Assembly: GCA_001873755.1 (NCBI GenBank)
Contig: MNZT01000027.1
Span: forward strand, 1 to 7,705
Reading direction: 5' to 3'
DNA from: Candidatus Wirthbacteria bacterium CG2_30_54_11
GTDB taxonomy: Bacteria > Patescibacteriota > CG2-30-54-11
Length of the DNA: 7,705 bases
The notes under the pieces are model-generated. The model was not told where the DNA came from, did no database searches, and worked only from the letters and a program-made list of their open reading frames with translations. Positions 5,235-7,705 of the stretch are shown here, piece after piece (position 1 is the stretch's first letter; every line of letters begins with the position of its first letter). Position numbers and translations under genes: made by a program.

Positions 5235-5528
5235 ATGGCTCTCAAACCACTCCAGGACAACCTGCTCGTCAAACCGCTCGAAGGAGAAGAGATGACCGCA
5301 GGCGGGATCCTGCTCCCGGACACGGCCAAGGAAAAACCCCAGAAGGGCGAGATCATCGCAGTCGGACCCGGCAAGACCGGTGAAGACGGCAAACGGATCC
5401 CCATGGATCCCGCGCTCAAGCCCGGCGTCAAGGTGCTCTTCAAGAAGTACTCGACCACCGAGATCAAAGAGGGCAAGGACGAGTTCTACATCATCGACGA
5501 GGACGGCATCCTCGCCATCGTCGAATAA
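5235..5528 (+). CDS. groES: Co-chaperonin GroES (Hsp10)
   Basis: This 97-residue protein has the standard GroES length. Seven copies form the lid that closes the GroEL folding chamber. Seen are the N-terminal LKPLQDNLLVKPLE, the mobile loop region with TAGGILLPDTAKEKPQKGEIIAVGPG (about 21-46), whose hydrophobic ILL contacts GroEL, and the C-terminal EFYIIDEDGILAIVE. The ATG at 5235 has a strong ribosome-binding site, AAGGAGGAG (5220-5228), six bases upstream. It is the first gene of a two-gene operon, 27 bp before groEL, behind a consensus promoter and CIRCE. Confidence 0.98.
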   Translation: MALKPLQDNLLVKPLEGEEMTAGGILLPDTAKEKPQKGEIIAVGPGKTGEDGKRIPMDPALKPGVKVLFKKYSTTEIKEGKDEFYIIDEDGILAIVE

Positions 5529-5555
5529 TTATCCGCTTAACTCAGGAGCACACGC

Positions 5556-7169
5556 ATGAGTGCAAAACAGATCAAGTACAACGAAGAAGCGCGCCGGGCG
5601 CTGCTCGCGGGAGTACAGAAACTCGCCGCCGCGGTCAAGATCACGGTAGGGCCCAAGGGCCGCAATGTCATCCTCGACAAAAAATTCGGCGCCCCCACCA
5701 TCACCAATGACGGCGTCACCATCGCCAAGGAGATCTCGCTCGAGGATCCGTTCGAGAATCTCGGAGCCCAGCTCGTGCAGGAAGTCGCGACCAAGACCAA
5801 TGATATCGCCGGCGACGGCACCACCACCGCGACCATCCTTGCGGAAGCCATCATCGTGGAGGGGATCAAGAACGTCACCGCCGGGTCCAACCCCATGCTC
5901 ATGAAAGCCGGCATCCAGAAGGGCGTCAAGGCGGTCATCGAAGAGCTGAAAAAACAGGCCAAGACCGTCACCACCAAAGAAGAGATCGCCCAGGTAGCCG
6001 CCATCTCCGCCGCTGACACCGAGGTCGGCGACCTCATCGCCGATGTCATGGACAAGGTCGGCAAAGACGGCGTCATCACCGTGGAAGAAGGCCAGTCCAC
6101 CGGTCTGTCGAAGGAATACACCGAAGGTATGCAGTTCGATCGTGGCTATATGTCCGCCTACATGATCACCGACAGCGCCCGTATGGAAGCCGTTCTGGAA
6201 AACCCTTCCATCCTCATCACGGACAAAAAGATCACCGCTATCGCCGAGATCCTCCCCACCCTCGAGATGACCGCCAAAGCGGGCAAGCCGCTCGTCATCA
6301 TCGCTGAGGACATCGAAGGTGAAGCTCTCGCCACCCTCGTGGTCAACAAACTCCGCGGTACCATCTCCGTCCTGGGTATCAAAGCCCCCGGTTTCGGCGA
6401 CCGCCGCAAAGCCATGCTCGCTGACATCGCCATCCTGACCGGCGGTACCGTCATCACGGAAGAGCTTGGCCGCAAGCTCGACTCCGTCACCATAGCCGAC
6501 CTCGGCACCGCACGCAAGGTCAAAGCTGACAAAGACAACACCACCCTCGTGGAAGGCAAAGGCGACGCCCAAAAGATCAAGGATCGCATCTCAGAGATCC
6601 GGGTCCAGATCGAGGACACCAAGTCTGACTTCGACCGCGAAAAACTCCAGGAACGGCTGGCCAAGCTGGCCGGCGGAGTCGCCGTGATCAAGGTCGGTGC
6701 CGCTACAGAAGTCGAGCTCAAAGAACGCAAACACCGCATCGAAGATGCCCTGTCCGCTACCCGCGCCGCCGTGGAAGAAGGCGTGGTACCCGGAGGCGGA
6801 GTCGCCCTGGTCAATGCTATCTCTTCCCTGGACAAGGTGCATACCGACAACGACGAAGAAAAAACCTCCATCAACATCCTCCGCCGCGCGCTCGAGGAGC
6901 CTCTCCGTCAGATCGCCCAGAACGCCGGCCGTGAAGGCGCCGTCGTGGTCGCCGAAGTGCTCAAGGCCGCCAAGGGCACCGGATATAATGTCCTGACCGG
7001 CAAGTTTGAGGATATGATCAAGTCCGGCATCGTGGACCCGACCAAGGTGACCCGTTCTGCCCTCGAGAACGCCGCCTCCGTGGCCGCCATGTTCCTGACC
7101 ACTGAAGCCATCGTGGTCGACCTCCCGGAAAAAGAGAAGCCCATGGCTCCTCCCATGCCTGAGTATTAA
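5556..7169 (+). CDS. groEL: Chaperonin GroEL (Hsp60)
   Basis: This 537-residue group I chaperonin subunit forms the double heptameric ring that folds proteins in an ATP- and GroES-dependent cycle in the cytosol. The nucleotide site is intact: VGPKGRNVIL (31-40), Asp52 in NDGVT, Asp87 in GDGTTTA, the hydrolytic Asp397 in RIEDALSATRAAVEEGV and PGGGVAL (412-418). The apical domain has KAPGFGDRRKAML (276-288). The start ATG at 5556 follows AGGAG (5544-5548). The C-terminus ends in DLPEKEKPMAPPMPEY and lacks the Gly-Gly-Met repeat tail usual in bacterial GroEL, so it is slightly shorter than the common 540-550. Codon use is strongly C-ending (ATC, GCC, CTC), fitting high expression. A strong terminator follows. 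Confidence 0.99.
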   Translation: MSAKQIKYNEEARRALLAGVQKLAAAVKITVGPKGRNVILDKKFGAPTITNDGVTIAKEISLEDPFENLGAQLVQEVATKTNDIAGDGTTTATILAEAIIVEGIKNVTAGSNPMLMKAGIQKGVKAVIEELKKQAKTVTTKEEIAQVAAISAADTEVGDLIADVMDKVGKDGVITVEEGQSTGLSKEYTEGMQFDRGYMSAYMITDSARMEAVLENPSILITDKKITAIAEILPTLEMTAKAGKPLVIIAEDIEGEALATLVVNKLRGTISVLGIKAPGFGDRRKAMLADIAILTGGTVITEELGRKLDSVTIADLGTARKVKADKDNTTLVEGKGDAQKIKDRISEIRVQIEDTKSDFDREKLQERLAKLAGGVAVIKVGAATEVELKERKHRIEDALSATRAAVEEGVVPGGGVALVNAISSLDKVHTDNDEEKTSINILRRALEEPLRQIAQNAGREGAVVVAEVLKAAKGTGYNVLTGKFEDMIKSGIVDPTKVTRSALENAASVAAMFLTTEAIVVDLPEKEKPMAPPMPEY

Positions 7170-7192
7170 TCGCATCTGACAACAGTTCAAAG

Positions 7193-7230
7193 AAAGAGGC
7201 GTTCCGACGTGATGTCAGAACGCCTCTTTT
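7193..7230 (+). terminator. Intrinsic terminator of groES-groEL
   Basis: A perfect 12-bp stem, AAAGAGGCGTTC (7193-7204) with GAACGCCTCTTT (7218-7229), encloses a 13-nt loop that can pair further (GAC/GTC) and is followed by a T-rich stretch. It begins 23 bases after the groEL stop codon. On the minus strand the stem is followed by TCTTTGAA, so it may also stop transcripts from the right. Confidence 0.9.
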
Positions 7231-7260
7231 GTATCATGGTATGTATTCGGGGATAAATTC

Positions 7261-7281
7261 CCCTCTCCTAGTAGGAGAGGG
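7261..7281. repeat. Perfect palindromic repeat CCCTCTCCTA-G-TAGGAGAGGG
   Basis: Ten-base perfect arms flank one G. A second, longer-range pair, GGGTGAG (7284-7290) with CTCACCC (7314-7320), overlaps the stop codon of the small minus-strand gene. Together they look like another dispersed palindromic unit. It has no proper T-run, so a terminator role for the small gene is uncertain. Confidence 0.65.
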
Positions 7282-7314
7282 CAGGGTGAGGTTATTTCTC
7301 TAAGACCCCAAAAC

Positions 7315-7572
7315 TCACCCAGGAATGCACAACGCCCTCAGCTTCTCTTTGATCTCAATATACCCCTCCCGCGGCCCGAATTCGTCCTCTTGCGCTATGA
7401 TCTGTGAAAGGAGCTCTGCGGCGAGCCCGGGCAACCTGCTGGGCTCATGTTCCAAGGACCGCAGCATGCTTTCGATATTGGCTACATGCTCCTCGACTTT
7501 TCTATCATCAAGAAAGTGTTGCCCACGCTCCTCATGCGCCGCTTCCATGTCTACCCTAGCCCAATTCACCAT
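7315..7572 (-). CDS. Small hypothetical protein, mostly helical
   Basis: I do not recognise this 85-residue protein. It is charged, rich in Glu, Leu and Ala, has no signal peptide or membrane segment, and looks mostly alpha-helical (about 8-40 and 46-80), with one Cys near the end (CIPG). Support that it is real: the ATG at 7570-7572 is preceded by GGAGGAG at seven bases, among the best ribosome-binding sites here. The gene stands alone between the groEL terminator and a heptamer array that begins 25 bases upstream of its start codon; any promoter must lie in or beyond the array. No function is proposed. Confidence 0.72.
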   Translation of the reverse strand: MVNWARVDMEAAHEERGQHFLDDRKVEEHVANIESMLRSLEHEPSRLPGLAAELLSQIIAQEDEFGPREGYIEIKEKLRALCIPG

Positions 7573-7597
7573 ATCCTGGCTCCTCCCATATAGTTGA

Positions 7598-7705
7598 ACT
7601 GGTTACTGGTTACTGGTTACTGGTTACTGGTTACTGGTTACTGGTTACTGGTTACTGGTTACTGGTTACTGGTTACTGGTTACTGGTTACTGGTTACTGG
7701 TTACT
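7598..7705. repeat. Perfect heptamer tandem array (ACTGGTT, at least 15.4 copies)
   Basis: The 108 bases from 7598 to the window end are an uninterrupted ACTGGTT repeat with no sequence variation, so the true length is unknown. On the minus strand each unit reads AACCAGT and supplies a TAA every 7 bases, so all three minus frames are stopped within 21 bp; the plus strand has no stop. The array lies directly upstream of the small minus-strand gene. A diverged five-copy version is at 3526-3560. Confidence 0.97.

Noticed and set aside
5529..6572. Long minus-strand open frame (347 codons) antisense to groEL
   Set aside because: Gly/Asp/Phe-rich composition is the mirror of the strongly C-biased codons of groEL; it is a known kind of antisense shadow.
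7598..7705. Coding potential of the heptamer array on the plus strand (repeat of LVTGYWL)
   Set aside because: It is open only because the heptamer has no stop on that strand; no start codon or ribosome-binding site is seen.
7598..7705. Telomere-like, G-quadruplex or CRISPR interpretation of the GGTTACT array
   Set aside because: Units are 7 bp without spacers, so not CRISPR; only GG pairs five bases apart, so at best weak two-tetrad structures; nothing supports a chromosome end.

Overview
The window shows an uncultured-bacterium-like chromosomal segment of moderate-to-high GC, with standard-code genes and short intergenic gaps packed with repeats. Lineage cannot be fixed from the sequence. 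The stand-alone receiver with its SNLGQD...KAD.TP signature and the bitopic LysM-M23 protein look to me like Patescibacteria (CPR) proteins, but a complete pdxS/pdxT pair and a biotin ligase are not typical of reduced members of that group, so this is only a suggestion. There is no phage, plasmid, CRISPR or tRNA/rRNA signal.

Layout. 1-325: no convincing gene; octamer repeats, two copies of a GAGCGAAGTCGAA-type repeat and a 94-bp palindromic element whose end supplies the stop codon of pdxT. 326-4769 is a collinear minus-strand block, read right to left: LysM/M23 envelope peptidase, birA biotin ligase, a zinc-ribbon/receiver protein, pdxS, pdxT. 4770-5234 is the divergent control region: a candidate promoter for the M23 gene, a large inverted repeat, then a consensus sigma-70-type promoter with a perfect CIRCE operator for groES-groEL. 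5235-7169 is groES-groEL on the plus strand, closed by a strong intrinsic terminator. 7315-7572 is a small unrecognised minus-strand gene, preceded by a perfect 7-bp tandem array (ACTGGTT, over 15 copies) that runs off the window end.

Function. PdxS and PdxT together form the DXP-independent pyridoxal-5'-phosphate synthase. GroES and GroEL form the chaperonin, predicted to be under HrcA heat-shock repression. BirA attaches biotin to carboxylase carrier domains encoded elsewhere. The M23 protein probably acts on the cell wall. These are mostly housekeeping genes, and no new multi-gene system is evident.

Most unusual points: the dense and varied repeats (a heptamer family, an octamer family and at least six palindromic units), several of which touch stop codons or ribosome-binding regions; a response-regulator receiver fused to an N-terminal zinc ribbon; an M23 domain with Asp where the first zinc-ligand His is expected; and a GroEL without the Gly-Gly-Met tail.
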